NCBI RefSeq assembly: GCF_902498785.1
Contig: NZ_LR701494.1
Span: 248,001-312,000 of the forward strand
Direction of reading: 5' to 3'
From: Sphingomonas sp. EC-HK361
Lineage (GTDB): Bacteria; Pseudomonadota; Alphaproteobacteria; Sphingomonadales; Sphingomonadaceae
DNA length: 64,000 bases
Both the position numbers and the translations under genes were made by a program. Shown piece by piece: positions 26,539-36,236 of this stretch. The number at the start of each line of letters is the position of its first letter. The stretch's first letter is position 1. The notes beneath the pieces were generated by a model. It made no database searches. It saw only the letters and a list, made by a program, of their open reading frames with translations, and had not been told where the DNA came from.

Positions 26539-29500
26539 CTAATGAAAATCGCGTGATTTTGGCAGCAATCGCACATCGCGGGGATGATGCGCCCGGACGG
26601 GCGCTGCCGTGGCGGTATCGTCGGGGTCCTCGGTCAGCTTGCCGAGCAGTGCCGAGCGATCGCGGATGCGCGCCGCCATGACGTGGAGCACGCCCTCCGG
26701 GCTGCGCTGAAGCTCGCCCGTCACCTCCATCAGCCGAGCGGACATCACCGCGCGGCGGAACCGGTCGAAGGTGCGCGCCCACATGATGATGTTGATGACG
26801 CCGGCCTCGTCCTCCAGCGTGACGAAGATCGCATTGCCCTTGCCGGGCCGCTGCCGGACGAGAACGATCCCCGCGACGGTCAGCCGGGCGCCGGCCTTGA
26901 TCCCGGCGATGTCCGCGCTGCTTACCATTCCCTCCTCCGTCAGAACGGGGCGGATGAAGCGCATGGGATGATCGCGCAGCGACAGCCGCATGGTCTGGTA
27001 ATCGATGGCGACATGTTCCCCCGCCCCCATTTGCGGCAGCGCCATGTCGGGTTCGACCGCAAGCTCGCGCGCCCGTGCCGCGGCGAACAGCGGGAGCTCG
27101 TCACGCGGCGTGCGCCTTGCCTCCCAAAGCGCCCCGCGCCGATCGAGACCGAGTGAAGCGAATGCGTCCGCCTGCGCCAGCGTGTCGAGCGCCGCGCGCG
27201 GCAGGTTCGCGCAGCGTGCCAGGTCTTCGATCGTGTCGATATGCGCCGACGCTCGCGCCTGCGCGATCGCCCCTGCCCACACCTCGCGAAACCCGTCGAG
27301 CTGGCGAAAGCCGAGCCGCAAGGCGAGGCTGCCATCGGCGCGGCTTTCCAGGCTGTTGTCCCAGAAACTCGTCTTCACATCGATCGGGCGCACGTCCACC
27401 TCGTTCTTGCGCGCATCACCGACAATCTGCGCCGGCGAGTAGAATCCCATTGGCTGCGAGTTGAGCAGCGCACAGGCGAACACCGCGGGGTGATGGCACT
27501 TGATCCACGACGAGACATAGACGAGCCGCGCAAAGCTGAGCGCGTGGCTTTCGGGAAAGCCGTAGCTGCCAAACCCCTCGATCTGGCGATAGCAACGCTC
27601 GGCGAAATCACGCTCATAGCCCCGCGCGACCATGCCGTCGGTCATCTTCTGGTGGAAATCGTGCATCTTACCGACGTTGCGGAAGGTCGCCATCGCCCGT
27701 CTCAGCCGATTGGCCTCTTCCGGCGAGAAGCCCGCCGCCACGATCGCCAGCTTCATCGCCTGTTCCTGGAAGAGCGGCACGCCGTATGTCTCCCCCAGCA
27801 ACGTCTCTAGTTCTTTCGGATCATGCGGCGGCGCTGGCGAAGGGTATTCGACCTTTTCCAGACCCTGCCGCCGGCGCAGATACGGGTGCACCATCTCGCC
27901 CTCGATCGGCCCGGGGCGCACGATCGCCACCTGCACCGTGAGATCGTAGAGCTTGCGGGGACGAAGACGCGGCAGCATGTTCATCTGCGCGCGGCTTTCC
28001 ACCTGAAACACGCCGAGACTCTCGCCGTCGCATAGCATGTCGTAGACCTTGGAATCTTCGGCATCGAGATCGACCTCGAGGTCGTGATCGCCAAGACCGT
28101 GTTGCCTCATGAGATCGAAGGCCTTGCGGATGCAGGTCAACATACCCAGCGCGAGTACATCGACCTTCATCAGCCCCAGCGCGTCGATATCGTCCTTGTC
28201 CCATTCGATGAAGGTCCGGTCGTCCATCGCGGCATTGTGAATCGGCACGGTCTCGTCGAGCCGATCCTGGGTCAGCACGAAACCGCCGACATGCTGTGAC
28301 AGATGCCGGGGAAATCGCAGAAGCTGATCGACGAACCCGCGCAGGCGCAGCACGTCGGGACTGTTCGGGTCAAAACCCGCTTCGGCGTAGCGCTTCTCTT
28401 CCATGTCGCTGGCGAAGCTGCCCCAGACGGTGCCGCTCAGCCGCGCAGTGACGTCTTCCGTGAAACCCAGCACCTTGCCGATCTCACGCACGGCGCTGCG
28501 TGGCCGATAATGGATGACGGTCGCGGCGATCCCCGCCCGGTCGCGGCCATAGCGATCATAGATATACTGCATCACCTCCTCGCGCCGCTCGTGCTCGAAA
28601 TCGACGTCGATGTCGGGTGGCTCGCTGCGCTCCTTGGACACGAAACGCGAAAAGAGCAGATCATATTTCAGCGGATCGACCGAGGTAACGCCCAGCAGGA
28701 AACACACGATCGAATTGGCCGCCGATCCCCGCCCCTGGCACAGGATCGGCGGCTGGCGCGTCCGCGCGAACCGCACCAGATCGTGAACGGTCAGGAAATA
28801 ATAGGCGTATTCCTGGGTCCGGATCAGATCAAACTCTTCGTCCAGAAGCCTGCGCACCTTGAGAGGAAGTGTCGCGCCGTAACGCTCGTGCGCGGCGGCG
28901 GTGACGATATGCTCCAGCCAGTCCTGCGGCGCCCACCCTTCTGGGACAGGTTCGTGCGGATATTCGTAGCGGAGGTGGTCGAGCGTGAAATTTATCCGTT
29001 CGGCAAAACGCCGCGTTTCGGCGATCGCTTCGGGATAACGGCGGAACAGCCGATTCATTTCCTCGACCGGCTTCAAATGGCGCTCGGCATTGGATTCCAG
29101 ACGACGTCCGGCCTCGGTGATCGTAACGCCTTCGCGGATACACGTCATCACATCGTGGAGCGGTCTCTGCGCTGATGTCGCATACAGCGCATCACCGACT
29201 GCGATCAGCGGCACCCCAGTGTGCGCCGCGGTGGATGCGAGCCGCATCATCCGGCGATCGTCCGCACCGCGGCGATGTATCGTTGCCCCAAGCCACACCC
29301 GCCCCGGCGCCTGGCCGGAAAGATAGGCCAGCACAGCGGGTAACGCGCGTGACGCCGGCGGAGCGAGGCGGAGCGGCGGGCGTTCCGTTGCTGCGAATGG
29401 TGGGGGGTTGCGATGCGCCGTCTGCTCGGTTGCAGTCGATTCCGGAAGCACGATCAACAACAGATCGTCGAGATGATCGGCAAGATCATCGAGCCGCAGG

Positions 29501-29913
29501 ATGCAGTCGCCTTTGACGGCGCGGCGATTTCCGAGGGTCAGCAACCGCGTCAGTCGTCCCCAGCCGCGACGTGTTGCGGGATAAGCGACGATATCCGCGG
29601 TGCCGTCCACAAATACCAGCCGCGCGCCGACCAGCAAGCGCATGTCGATGCGACAGCCGGCGTCTTCCGCTTCGCTCGGATCGGGCGGCTCGTTCGCTGC
29701 GGATCTTGCTTCGATCAGCGCCGCGCGGGCCATGTCCGGCGCATCGCGCAGCGCGACATAGGCACGCACCACGCCCGCCACGGTGTTGCGATCGGCAATG
29801 CCGATCGCTGCATAGCCGCGCTCAAGAGCAGTCCCGACCATGTCCGAAGGCTGCGACGCGCCACGCAGGAACGAATAGGAGGTTGCCGCGACCAGTTCGG
29901 CATAGCCGGTCAT
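26539..29913 (-). CDS. dnaE2: Error-prone DNA polymerase DnaE2 (ImuC)
   Basis: Alternative C-family polymerase III alpha subunit of 1124 residues that extends past lesions as part of the ImuA-ImuB-DnaE2 mutasome. The N-terminal PHP domain starts YAELVAATSYSFLRGAS, the family signature. The palm has RGSAANSIVCFLLGVT and the acidic PPDIDVDFEHERREEV block, and a helix-hairpin-helix/OB region lies near the end (VTLEDEAGVINIIMW). Its start overlaps the imuB stop by four bases (ATGA). Expression should follow the LexA box upstream of imuA. Length and motifs match DnaE2 rather than DnaE1. Confidence 0.97.
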   Translation of the reverse strand: MTGYAELVAATSYSFLRGASQPSDMVGTALERGYAAIGIADRNTVAGVVRAYVALRDAPDMARAALIEARSAANEPPDPSEAEDAGCRIDMRLLVGARLVFVDGTADIVAYPATRRGWGRLTRLLTLGNRRAVKGDCILRLDDLADHLDDLLLIVLPESTATEQTAHRNPPPFAATERPPLRLAPPASRALPAVLAYLSGQAPGRVWLGATIHRRGADDRRMMRLASTAAHTGVPLIAVGDALYATSAQRPLHDVMTCIREGVTITEAGRRLESNAERHLKPVEEMNRLFRRYPEAIAETRRFAERINFTLDHLRYEYPHEPVPEGWAPQDWLEHIVTAAAHERYGATLPLKVRRLLDEEFDLIRTQEYAYYFLTVHDLVRFARTRQPPILCQGRGSAANSIVCFLLGVTSVDPLKYDLLFSRFVSKERSEPPDIDVDFEHERREEVMQYIYDRYGRDRAGIAATVIHYRPRSAVREIGKVLGFTEDVTARLSGTVWGSFASDMEEKRYAEAGFDPNSPDVLRLRGFVDQLLRFPRHLSQHVGGFVLTQDRLDETVPIHNAAMDDRTFIEWDKDDIDALGLMKVDVLALGMLTCIRKAFDLMRQHGLGDHDLEVDLDAEDSKVYDMLCDGESLGVFQVESRAQMNMLPRLRPRKLYDLTVQVAIVRPGPIEGEMVHPYLRRRQGLEKVEYPSPAPPHDPKELETLLGETYGVPLFQEQAMKLAIVAAGFSPEEANRLRRAMATFRNVGKMHDFHQKMTDGMVARGYERDFAERCYRQIEGFGSYGFPESHALSFARLVYVSSWIKCHHPAVFACALLNSQPMGFYSPAQIVGDARKNEVDVRPIDVKTSFWDNSLESRADGSLALRLGFRQLDGFREVWAGAIAQARASAHIDTIEDLARCANLPRAALDTLAQADAFASLGLDRRGALWEARRTPRDELPLFAAARARELAVEPDMALPQMGAGEHVAIDYQTMRLSLRDHPMRFIRPVLTEEGMVSSADIAGIKAGARLTVAGIVLVRQRPGKGNAIFVTLEDEAGVINIIMWARTFDRFRRAVMSARLMEVTGELQRSPEGVLHVMAARIRDRSALLGKLTEDPDDTATAAPVRAHHPRDVRLLPKSRDFH

Positions 29914-31472
29914 GCGAACAGTCCGTGGATATACCAGCGCGCATCGACGACCTCATCACCATAAAGGCCGTGCCGGAAAATCCAGAAACGGTGCCCGCCC
30001 CCATCCTCCACCCGGTAATAGTCGCGCGTCAGTCCCGGGCGATCTCGATGCCTCCACCATTCGCAGCCGATCCGTTCGGGCCCCTCATGCCGCAGCACCT
30101 GATGCTGCATTCCGCGCCATCGGAATCGGTAAGGAGGGCCATCGGGGACTTCGGCCAGCACCTCGACCGGCTGCGGAGGATCGAACAGATGGAGAGGGCG
30201 CAGCGGTGGTTCGCCGGGAACCGGCGCCTCCCAAACGAGGCTGGCCCGCACCTGCGCGGCTGGCACCGCCGATACGCTTCGCTCGGGAATATGTGTGTCA
30301 CGCGCGATGAGGCGGCACAGCTGCTCGGCGCCGACCCTTACCCCCAGCCGATCGGTCAGCGCTGCCAGCGTATCGGCGCCAGCGCGGCCTTTCCCGTCGA
30401 GCTCCGCCTGTTCGGCCGCCAGCGGCTCTGCGACGGGCACCCAGAGGCGGATCACATCGAACCCGAAGCCGGGATCGAGCGGATCGGCCAGCGCGTCGAT
30501 CCGTTCGCGCAGCAGCCTCATCACCACTCTCGGATCGCGCGTCGGCAACCCTGTCTCGACCGCCAGGTCACGCACCGCGCCATCCGTGCGCCACAAGCGC
30601 GCGACAAAACAGCGCCCGCCGTCACCGCGGCCGGCAAGCGCACCCCCCGCTTCGACCAGAAGATCGGCGAGGATTTCGAGCGCCATCTCCGTCCGCGCGA
30701 TCGGTTCGGCGCAGCGGCGTTCGAAGACCAAGGCCGGCAAACTGTGGCGCGGGACGATGCGGCTGTCGGCACGGCCGAGCAGGCGGTCGAGCGCTGCGGT
30801 CGCGAGCGAACCGAAACGCGCGGTCAGCGGCGTGGTGGGTCGTGCGGCAAGATCACCGATCGTCTTCAACCCCGCCCGAACCAGCGCCGTTTCCGCTGCC
30901 GCACCGAGCCGGAGCGCCGCGATCGGCAAGCGGTGGAGATTGCCCTTGGCCAGCGGGAAACGCGCAAGCGCTGCGGCGGCCTCCGGCGTATCGGCAAAGG
31001 CATGGCGGGTCCGCGCGCCCATGCCGTTCAGCCGCTTCGCCGCATCTGCGCCCAACGCCGCCTCCCCCCCGAACAAATGCGTGCAGCCGGTGATGTCGAG
31101 CAGGATGGTATCGGGCAGATCGATCGCGACCGTCGGCGTATAGCGGCCGCACGCCCCCGCCAGTTGATCGAGCCAGCGCTGGTCGGCGACGGGATCATGG
31201 TCCACCGCTTGAAGTTCGGTGACGCGTACGCGGGCATCCGCCAGCGTCATCCCTGGTTTCAGGCCGGTCGCCTGTGCAGCCTGATCGATCGCGGCGATCC
31301 GCAGCGCGCCGCGATGCTTTTCGATCAGCGCAAGCGGGCCATCATCCTCCGCTTTGCCGGCGCGGTCCTGCGCCCGGCGCCAGCGATCCGCCGAAAGCGT
31401 CGGGCACGCGATCGCCAGATAGCGGCGCTGCGTGATCGCGAAGTCCGGGTTCGACGAAGCGTGCTCGCTCAC
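29910..31472 (-). CDS. imuB: ImuB, inactive Y-family polymerase-like mutasome protein
   Basis: The 520-residue protein resembles the Y-family fold: ITQRRYLAIACPTLSADRW at the start, a palm/finger region with LLDITGCTHLFGGEAAL, and the HhH segment ALVRAGLKTIGDLAARPTTPL. ImuB proteins lack the full catalytic acidic triad and act as the hub that binds the beta clamp, ImuA and DnaE2. The C-terminal 150 residues, ending YYRVEDGGGHRFWIFRHGLYG, are the ImuB-specific tail. A GTG at 31470-31472 (MSEHASSNPDF) is the best start and makes the gene overlap imuA by 131 bases. Its end overlaps dnaE2 by four. Confidence 0.93.
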   Translation of the reverse strand: MSEHASSNPDFAITQRRYLAIACPTLSADRWRRAQDRAGKAEDDGPLALIEKHRGALRIAAIDQAAQATGLKPGMTLADARVRVTELQAVDHDPVADQRWLDQLAGACGRYTPTVAIDLPDTILLDITGCTHLFGGEAALGADAAKRLNGMGARTRHAFADTPEAAAALARFPLAKGNLHRLPIAALRLGAAAETALVRAGLKTIGDLAARPTTPLTARFGSLATAALDRLLGRADSRIVPRHSLPALVFERRCAEPIARTEMALEILADLLVEAGGALAGRGDGGRCFVARLWRTDGAVRDLAVETGLPTRDPRVVMRLLRERIDALADPLDPGFGFDVIRLWVPVAEPLAAEQAELDGKGRAGADTLAALTDRLGVRVGAEQLCRLIARDTHIPERSVSAVPAAQVRASLVWEAPVPGEPPLRPLHLFDPPQPVEVLAEVPDGPPYRFRWRGMQHQVLRHEGPERIGCEWWRHRDRPGLTRDYYRVEDGGGHRFWIFRHGLYGDEVVDARWYIHGLFA

Positions 31473-32136
31473 GATCCCACTCCACTCGCCAGCGGCCGGC
31501 CTGCGCGCGTCCGCGCTGGCGCAGCAGTTCCACGTCGAAGGTCGCATGGCCGGGCGCGTTCGCCGGCAACGGAGCCGAGGGCGCCGCCGTCACCGACCAG
31601 CGCGTCTGCGCAACGCTGGGCGACGGTTCGGCATCGATGCGCAGCAAAAGAACGGTCGTGCCCGCATTTTCCGCCGCGACCGCCAGCCGCCGGCTCGCGA
31701 CCTGATCGAGCTCGCGGGGCGTCTTCCACAGCTCGATCAGCGCGACCCCCACGTCGGGACACCGCGCGATATCGATCCCCGCGCGCAAGACCGACACCGC
31801 ATCGGGCAGCACACCGAAGATCGCCGTCGAAGGATCGAGACCGATCTCGCAAAGCCCCGGCGCGTAAAGCTTGCCGCCGATCCGCTCCTCCTTGCCCATC
31901 CGCACCCAGAGCAAGGCACCCCCGATCAACCGCGCCAGCATCGCCGCGAACCCCGCCGCGCTGCTCGCATCCTGCACGTCGCGAGCGAAGATCTCGTGCA
32001 GGCGCCCTGCCGCGATGCCGCCACCGAGCGCGGCATCGATCGCGGGATGACCCATGGCCATCACACGCGCAGGTGGCGGGGTACAGGATCCTTCGATCCC
32101 GGCCACCGTGCGCCGAAAGGCGGTAAGGCGATCCAT
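31342..32136 (-). CDS. imuA: ImuA, RecA-like mutasome protein
   Basis: Protein of 264 residues. The N-terminal HPAIDAALGGGIAAGRLHEIF resembles the SulA/RecA-like start of ImuA proteins. The Walker A motif is degenerate, as is normal in this family. The middle, FGVLPDAVSVLRAGIDIARCPDVGVALIELW, matches the RecA-like core. ImuA assists ImuB and DnaE2 in damage-induced mutagenesis. It is the first gene of the cassette, and a perfect alphaproteobacterial LexA box lies 16 bases upstream of the ATG. The 3' end is read in two frames because imuB starts within it. Confidence 0.9.
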   Translation of the reverse strand: MDRLTAFRRTVAGIEGSCTPPPARVMAMGHPAIDAALGGGIAAGRLHEIFARDVQDASSAAGFAAMLARLIGGALLWVRMGKEERIGGKLYAPGLCEIGLDPSTAIFGVLPDAVSVLRAGIDIARCPDVGVALIELWKTPRELDQVASRRLAVAAENAGTTVLLLRIDAEPSPSVAQTRWSVTAAPSAPLPANAPGHATFDVELLRQRGRAQAGRWRVEWDRERARFVEPGLRDHAAPLSGDRVPDAFGGSLAPGAGPRRQSGG

Positions 32137-32152
32137 CGATTCTCATACTCAT

Positions 32153-32167
32153 GTTCACTTTATGTTC
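32153..32167 (-). promoter_or_regulatory. LexA (SOS) box of the imuA-imuB-dnaE2 operon
   Basis: GTTC-ACTTTAT-GTTC is an exact match to the alphaproteobacterial SOS operator GTTC-N7-GTTC (GAAC-N7-GAAC on the coding strand). It ends 16 bases before the imuA start codon. Direct repeats of this form bind LexA in relatives. Confidence 0.88.
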
Positions 32168-32215
32168 TTATCGCTCCGGATCGCGTCGAACGTCAAGTGC
32201 CCATGCAGCGGAAAG

Positions 32216-33463
32216 TCAGGCCGCGAACTTCACCCCCATCAGGTGATCGCGCAGCGCGGGCCAGTCGCTCAAGCCCCAGCGATCGGGGTCCTCGCGCGAA
32301 ATCACCCCGTCGCCGCCGAGATGATCGGCAAGCTGGATGCTATGCGGCTCGATCATCTCACGGTCGCAGGTCGAGTAGAAGGCGAGCATCTTGGGTCGAG
32401 AGCCGCGCCGGCCATTGGGCATCGCGATCGCGAGCTGGTTGGATCGCAGCCGCACGAGCGTGCCCGGCGGATACACCCCGATACTCTTCATAAACGAAAA
32501 CAGCAGATTGGGATCGAAATGCCCCGCCCACTGCTCCATCGCGGTGATCGTCTCGACCGGGGTCCACGGTTCCTTGTAGGAGCGTCGCGACGTGATCGCG
32601 TCATACACATCGCAAATCGCCCCCATCCGTGCGGCCAGGCTCACCGCGTCGCCTGCGAGCCGGTGCGGATAGCCGCGCCCGTCAAGCCGTTCGTGATGGT
32701 GAAGACACACGTCGAGCACGCGGTCCGGCACCTCGCCGCCCTTTTCGAGTATCGCGTGGCCGATCTCGGCATGACGGCGAACCGCGACATATTCCGCTTC
32801 GCTGAGGGCGCCGGGCTTGTTCAGGATGGCCTCGTCCACCCCCATCTTGCCGACGTCGTGGAGCAGCCCGGCCAATCCCATCTCGCGAACCTCGGTCTCC
32901 TTCAACCCGATCTCGCGCGCCAGATTGACCATCAGCGCACAGACCGCGACCGAATGGAGGTAGGTATATTCGTCCTTCGACTTCAGGCGGGTAATGCCGA
33001 TCAGCGCGGTGCGGTTGCGATCGACCTCGTCCTCGATTGAGGCGACGACGTCGGTGACTTCGTCCATCCGGATGGCGCGGCCCAGCCGGCATCCGTCGAA
33101 CACGCGTTTCATTACCTTTTTCGAGGCGCCTGCGACCTTCGTCGCGCGCGCGCGGTCGGCGGCATGGGGATCCGAAACCGGCCACACCTCGCGCGCCGGC
33201 GGCTCGGACGAAGCCCAGCGCCGGGCGACATTGCCGGCCCGTGGCGGTTCGGCAGCCGCAACCTTTTCGCCCACAAACGACACCGTGCTGCGCGCCTCGT
33301 CGACCAGCACCGCCTCGACCCTGCTCGCATGGATCAGCAGCACGTCTTCCGGATCGGTCAGCAGAAACTTCGAACGCCAGAACGGATGCGACAGCCAGCT
33401 TCCCTCGAAGCCCTGCACATACATGCCAAGGGTAACATCGGTAGGCGCAAGTCGTCGCGTCAT
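32216..33463 (-). CDS. HD-GYP domain cyclic-di-GMP phosphodiesterase with N-terminal DUF3391-like region
   Basis: Protein of 415 residues. Residues 1-65 fit the DUF3391 N-terminal module (LGMYVQGFEGSWLSHPFW). The HD-GYP domain covers about 160-330, with H170, HDVGK at 202-206, HAEIGH at 231-236, HHHE at 255-258 and the GYP signature as DGRGYP at 261-266. All metal-binding positions appear intact, so c-di-GMP hydrolysis is expected. A C-terminal 85-residue extension has no clear motif. No receiver or membrane domain is present. It stands alone, downstream of the outer-membrane protein gene and its terminator. Confidence 0.92.
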   Translation of the reverse strand: MTRRLAPTDVTLGMYVQGFEGSWLSHPFWRSKFLLTDPEDVLLIHASRVEAVLVDEARSTVSFVGEKVAAAEPPRAGNVARRWASSEPPAREVWPVSDPHAADRARATKVAGASKKVMKRVFDGCRLGRAIRMDEVTDVVASIEDEVDRNRTALIGITRLKSKDEYTYLHSVAVCALMVNLAREIGLKETEVREMGLAGLLHDVGKMGVDEAILNKPGALSEAEYVAVRRHAEIGHAILEKGGEVPDRVLDVCLHHHERLDGRGYPHRLAGDAVSLAARMGAICDVYDAITSRRSYKEPWTPVETITAMEQWAGHFDPNLLFSFMKSIGVYPPGTLVRLRSNQLAIAMPNGRRGSRPKMLAFYSTCDREMIEPHSIQLADHLGGDGVISREDPDRWGLSDWPALRDHLMGVKFAA

Positions 33464-33544
33464 CGCAAGTCCGTTTGGTCCGAACCGGATTGATACTGCA
33501 GACGTGCTTACCGAACCGTTATCGCTTGCGTGTTGTAAGGAATA

Positions 33545-33578
33545 GACAAAGGGGCGAGGCCATCGCTGGCCCCGCCCC
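33545..33578 (-). terminator. Terminator of the outer-membrane protein gene
   Basis: On the minus strand a 12-bp stem (33567-33578 with 33551-33562, one mismatch) with a 4-base loop is followed by TTTGTCTATT. It lies 33 bases after the stop at 33612. Confidence 0.6.
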
Positions 33579-33611
33579 CGGACGATCCCGATACGCGGAT
33601 CGATGACTTCA

Positions 33612-34292
33612 TCAGAAGTGGGTGATGATACCCATCATCGGACGGAAGCTGTGCGCCGCGCCGAAGGTCGAAACTTCGGTGCGGATGCGGAAGCCGGCAT
33701 TGCCCGTCAGGCCCTTCAGACCAATGTCCTTGGGTCCGAATTCCGCGCCGATGCCGTAGGTCACGTCGTTATAGTCGTGGCTGTCGTCGCCGAACTTGTC
33801 GAAATTGACCCACTGATATCCGACCTTGCCGTAAAACAGGCCGCTCTCGCCGGCGCGGAAGCCGAAGCGGCCGGCAGCGCCATATTCCCAATCGATATCG
33901 CCCGACACGCCCTTGGTCGCGTTCCCCTCGACGCCCACGAAGACGGGACCCAGCGGCACGTTGAAGCCGACCACGCCCTGCACCAGTGCGCCGTCCAGCT
34001 TGTAGTGGCGATTGATCGTGCCATCGGCATTCACGGCCTGCGGGATGCCGGCCGGGTTGCGTTCGTTGTCGAACTGCTCCCAGCCGCCCATCACGCCGAC
34101 GTACGGATCGATACCGAATGCGCGGGTGCCGTCGGGCGCCTTGGGTGCGTCGTCGGTGGTGGTGGTCTGGTCATAGGTGGGGGCTGGCGCGGTGGCTGCC
34201 GCGGGATCGGCCGGAGCCGCCATGTCCTGGGCAACGGCCGGGACGGCGAGGAACACGACGGCGGTGGCGCCGAGCAACGCAAACTTACGCAT
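33612..34292 (-). CDS. Opacity-like beta-barrel outer membrane protein
   Basis: Protein of 226 residues with a clear signal peptide (1-21, cut at AVAQ-D), a Thr/Pro/Ala-rich linker (about 23-52) and a beta-barrel with alternating aromatic segments. Examples are DPYVGVMGGWEQF, GPVFVGVEGNATKG, GLFYGKVGYQWVNFDKF and the terminal SFRPMMGIITHF, whose last residue is phenylalanine as needed for BAM-dependent insertion. The length suits an eight-stranded OmpA-N/opacity barrel. No OmpA C-terminal peptidoglycan-binding domain is present. The function is probably structural or adhesive; the ligand is unknown. Confidence 0.85.
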   Translation of the reverse strand: MRKFALLGATAVVFLAVPAVAQDMAAPADPAAATAPAPTYDQTTTTDDAPKAPDGTRAFGIDPYVGVMGGWEQFDNERNPAGIPQAVNADGTINRHYKLDGALVQGVVGFNVPLGPVFVGVEGNATKGVSGDIDWEYGAAGRFGFRAGESGLFYGKVGYQWVNFDKFGDDSHDYNDVTYGIGAEFGPKDIGLKGLTGNAGFRIRTEVSTFGAAHSFRPMMGIITHF

Positions 34293-34539
34293 GGAGATCT
34301 ACCTTCTCATCTGTTTCTTCTCCGCTGCCCGAAAGTTGGTTTGCGACCCGGGCCATTCACGGAGGAACCCGCACAACCGCCGCATGCGCGAATTGTTGCG
34401 CCGCACACCAAAGATTGACGGAACTATCCGGGCACTGTGGCTCGCATGCCACGGTTTCTGCACCAAAGATGAACGATTTGCGGCGACCGAAAGGCACCGC
34501 CATGGTCTCGCCATTGTTGCGGCGCAGCAAGGATCGAAT
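34293..34539. other. Intergenic spacer with no recognised element
   Basis: The 247 bases between the outer-membrane protein start and the HerA-like gene stop hold no credible coding frame. They probably include the promoter of the barrel gene and the end of the HerA-like transcript. No clear terminator hairpin with a T-run or sigma hexamers could be seen. Confidence 0.4.
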
Positions 34540-36204
34540 TTATCGCCCGCCGCGAAACAGCCCGCCCAGGACACCGCGCACCAGCCCGCCGACGATCCCG
34601 GAGCCAGCGCCGCGCGAGGAGCCGAATACGGCCTTCGACACTTCGTTCGCGACCTGACGGCCGACCGCGGACGACGCGGAGCGCGTCGCGGAGGTGATCG
34701 CCCGGTTCCACGGCGAATTGGCGGCTTCCCGCTCGGCGGTGCGCTGCGCCTGTGCCTGGAGACGCGCCTGCCGCTCCGCCTCCCGCTCGGTCGCCAGCCG
34801 AACGCGCTCGGCCTCCTTCGCCGCCTTCGCATCGTCCTTCGCCTTGATCGCCGCAGCCTTTTCCGCATCGTCCGCAGCCCGCGCGGCCGCCGCCGCTGCC
34901 GCCGCCTCAGAAGACTTCGCCGCCAGCAGCTCTTCTGCCGACTCCCGGTCGACGACGGTGTCGTATTTGGTCCCGATCGGGTCGGTCTGGATCAGGACGC
35001 CGCGTTCCACAGGCGTGACCGGCCCCACCCGGCTCGCTGGCGGCTTGATAAGCGTGCGCTGCACCGGCGTCGGCGCGCCATCGGGCTGGAGCAGGGAAAC
35101 CAGCGCTTCGCCCACCTTCAGTTCGGTGATCGCCTTTTCGACATCGACGCCGGGATTGGCGCGGAAGGTGGTCGCCGCAGACTTCACCGCTGCCTGATCG
35201 CGCGGGGTGAAGGCTCGCAGCGCATGCTGGACGCGGTTACCGAGTTGCCCTGCGACCGTATCGGGAATATCGATCGGGTTCTGGGTGATGAAATACACCC
35301 CCACCCCCTTCGACCGGATCAGCCGCACGACCTGCTCGATCTTCTCGAGCAAGGCTTTGGGCGCGTCGGCGAACAACAGATGCGCCTCGTCGAAGAAGAA
35401 GACCATTATCGGTTTGTCGGGATCACCGACCTCGGGAAGCTGCTCGAACAGCTCGCTCATCAGCCAGAGGAGGAAAGTCGCGTAGAGTTTCGGGCTCGCC
35501 ATCAATTGATCGGCGGCGAGGATGTTGACGGTGCCGCGGCCTTTATCGTCGGTGGTGATGAAATCGTGGATATCGAGCGCCGGCTCGCCGAAGAAATGCT
35601 CGCCGCCTTGCGAACGCAGTTGCAGCAACGAGCGCTGGATCGTCCCGATCGATTGCTTCGAGACGTTGCCATAGGTCGTCGTCAGCTCGTCCGCCCGCTC
35701 GGCGCAGCTCGCGAGCATCGCCTGGAGGTCGTCGAGATCGAGCAGCAGCAGACCCTCTTTGTCAGCGACATGGAAGGCGATCGTCAGCACGCCCTCCTGC
35801 ACCTCGTTCAGGTCCATGAGCCGCGACAGCAGCAGCGGCCCCATTTCGGAGACGGTGGTGCGGACAGGATGGCCCTGCTTGCCGAACAGGTCCCAGAACT
35901 GAACCGGGGTGTCGGCATAGGCCCAGCCGGCATAACCGATCTCCTTCGCCCGCGCGGCGAAGATCTCGTGGGTCTTGGCCTGCGACGATCCCGCCATCGC
36001 GAGACCGGAAAGGTCGCCCTTCACGTCGGCGACGAAGCTCGGCACGCCGGCGGCCGAGAAGCCCTCGATAATGCCCTGGACGGTCACCGTCTTGCCGGTG
36101 CCGGTCGCGCCCGCGATCAGCCCGTGGCGGTTCGCGCGCTTGAGCTGGAGGACCTGCGGATCGGCGCCGCTGACACCTGCGCCGATGAAGATGCCGTCAG
36201 ACAT
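34540..36204 (-). CDS. yjgR: HerA-like (DUF853/YjgR family) ATPase
   Basis: The 554-residue P-loop ATPase has Walker A GATGTGKT at 32-39, Walker B with [12 protein letters not shown] around 260, and [14 protein letters not shown] as the sensor region, all typical of the HerA/FtsK-like YjgR family. Residues about 415-490 are an Ala/Glu/Lys/Arg-rich coiled coil ([20 protein letters not shown]). The last 50 residues are glycine-rich with [19 protein letters not shown]. The cellular role of the family is unknown. Its Shine-Dalgarno GGAGGAG, 5 bases before the ATG, lies in the 3' arm of the degP terminator hairpin. Confidence 0.9.
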   Translation of the reverse strand: MSDGIFIGAGVSGADPQVLQLKRANRHGLIAGATGTGKTVTVQGIIEGFSAAGVPSFVADVKGDLSGLAMAGSSQAKTHEIFAARAKEIGYAGWAYADTPVQFWDLFGKQGHPVRTTVSEMGPLLLSRLMDLNEVQEGVLTIAFHVADKEGLLLLDLDDLQAMLASCAERADELTTTYGNVSKQSIGTIQRSLLQLRSQGGEHFFGEPALDIHDFITTDDKGRGTVNILAADQLMASPKLYATFLLWLMSELFEQLPEVGDPDKPIMVFFFDEAHLLFADAPKALLEKIEQVVRLIRSKGVGVYFITQNPIDIPDTVAGQLGNRVQHALRAFTPRDQAAVKSAATTFRANPGVDVEKAITELKVGEALVSLLQPDGAPTPVQRTLIKPPASRVGPVTPVERGVLIQTDPIGTKYDTVVDRESAEELLAAKSSEAAAAAAAARAADDAEKAAAIKAKDDAKAAKEAERVRLATEREAERQARLQAQAQRTAEREAANSPWNRAITSATRSASSAVGRQVANEVSKAVFGSSRGAGSGIVGGLVRGVLGGLFRGGR

Positions 36205-36205
36205 G

Positions 36206-36236
36206 AAAACTCCTCCCCGAACCGGTCGGGGAGGAG
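36206..36236 (-). terminator. degP terminator hairpin containing the Shine-Dalgarno of the HerA-like gene
   Basis: On the minus strand a perfect 11-bp stem, CTCCTCCCCGA with TCGGGGAGGAG and a 5-base loop, is followed by TTTTC and then the ATG at 36202-36204. The 3' arm contains GGGGAGGAG, an ideal ribosome-binding site for the next gene. Confidence 0.75.
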
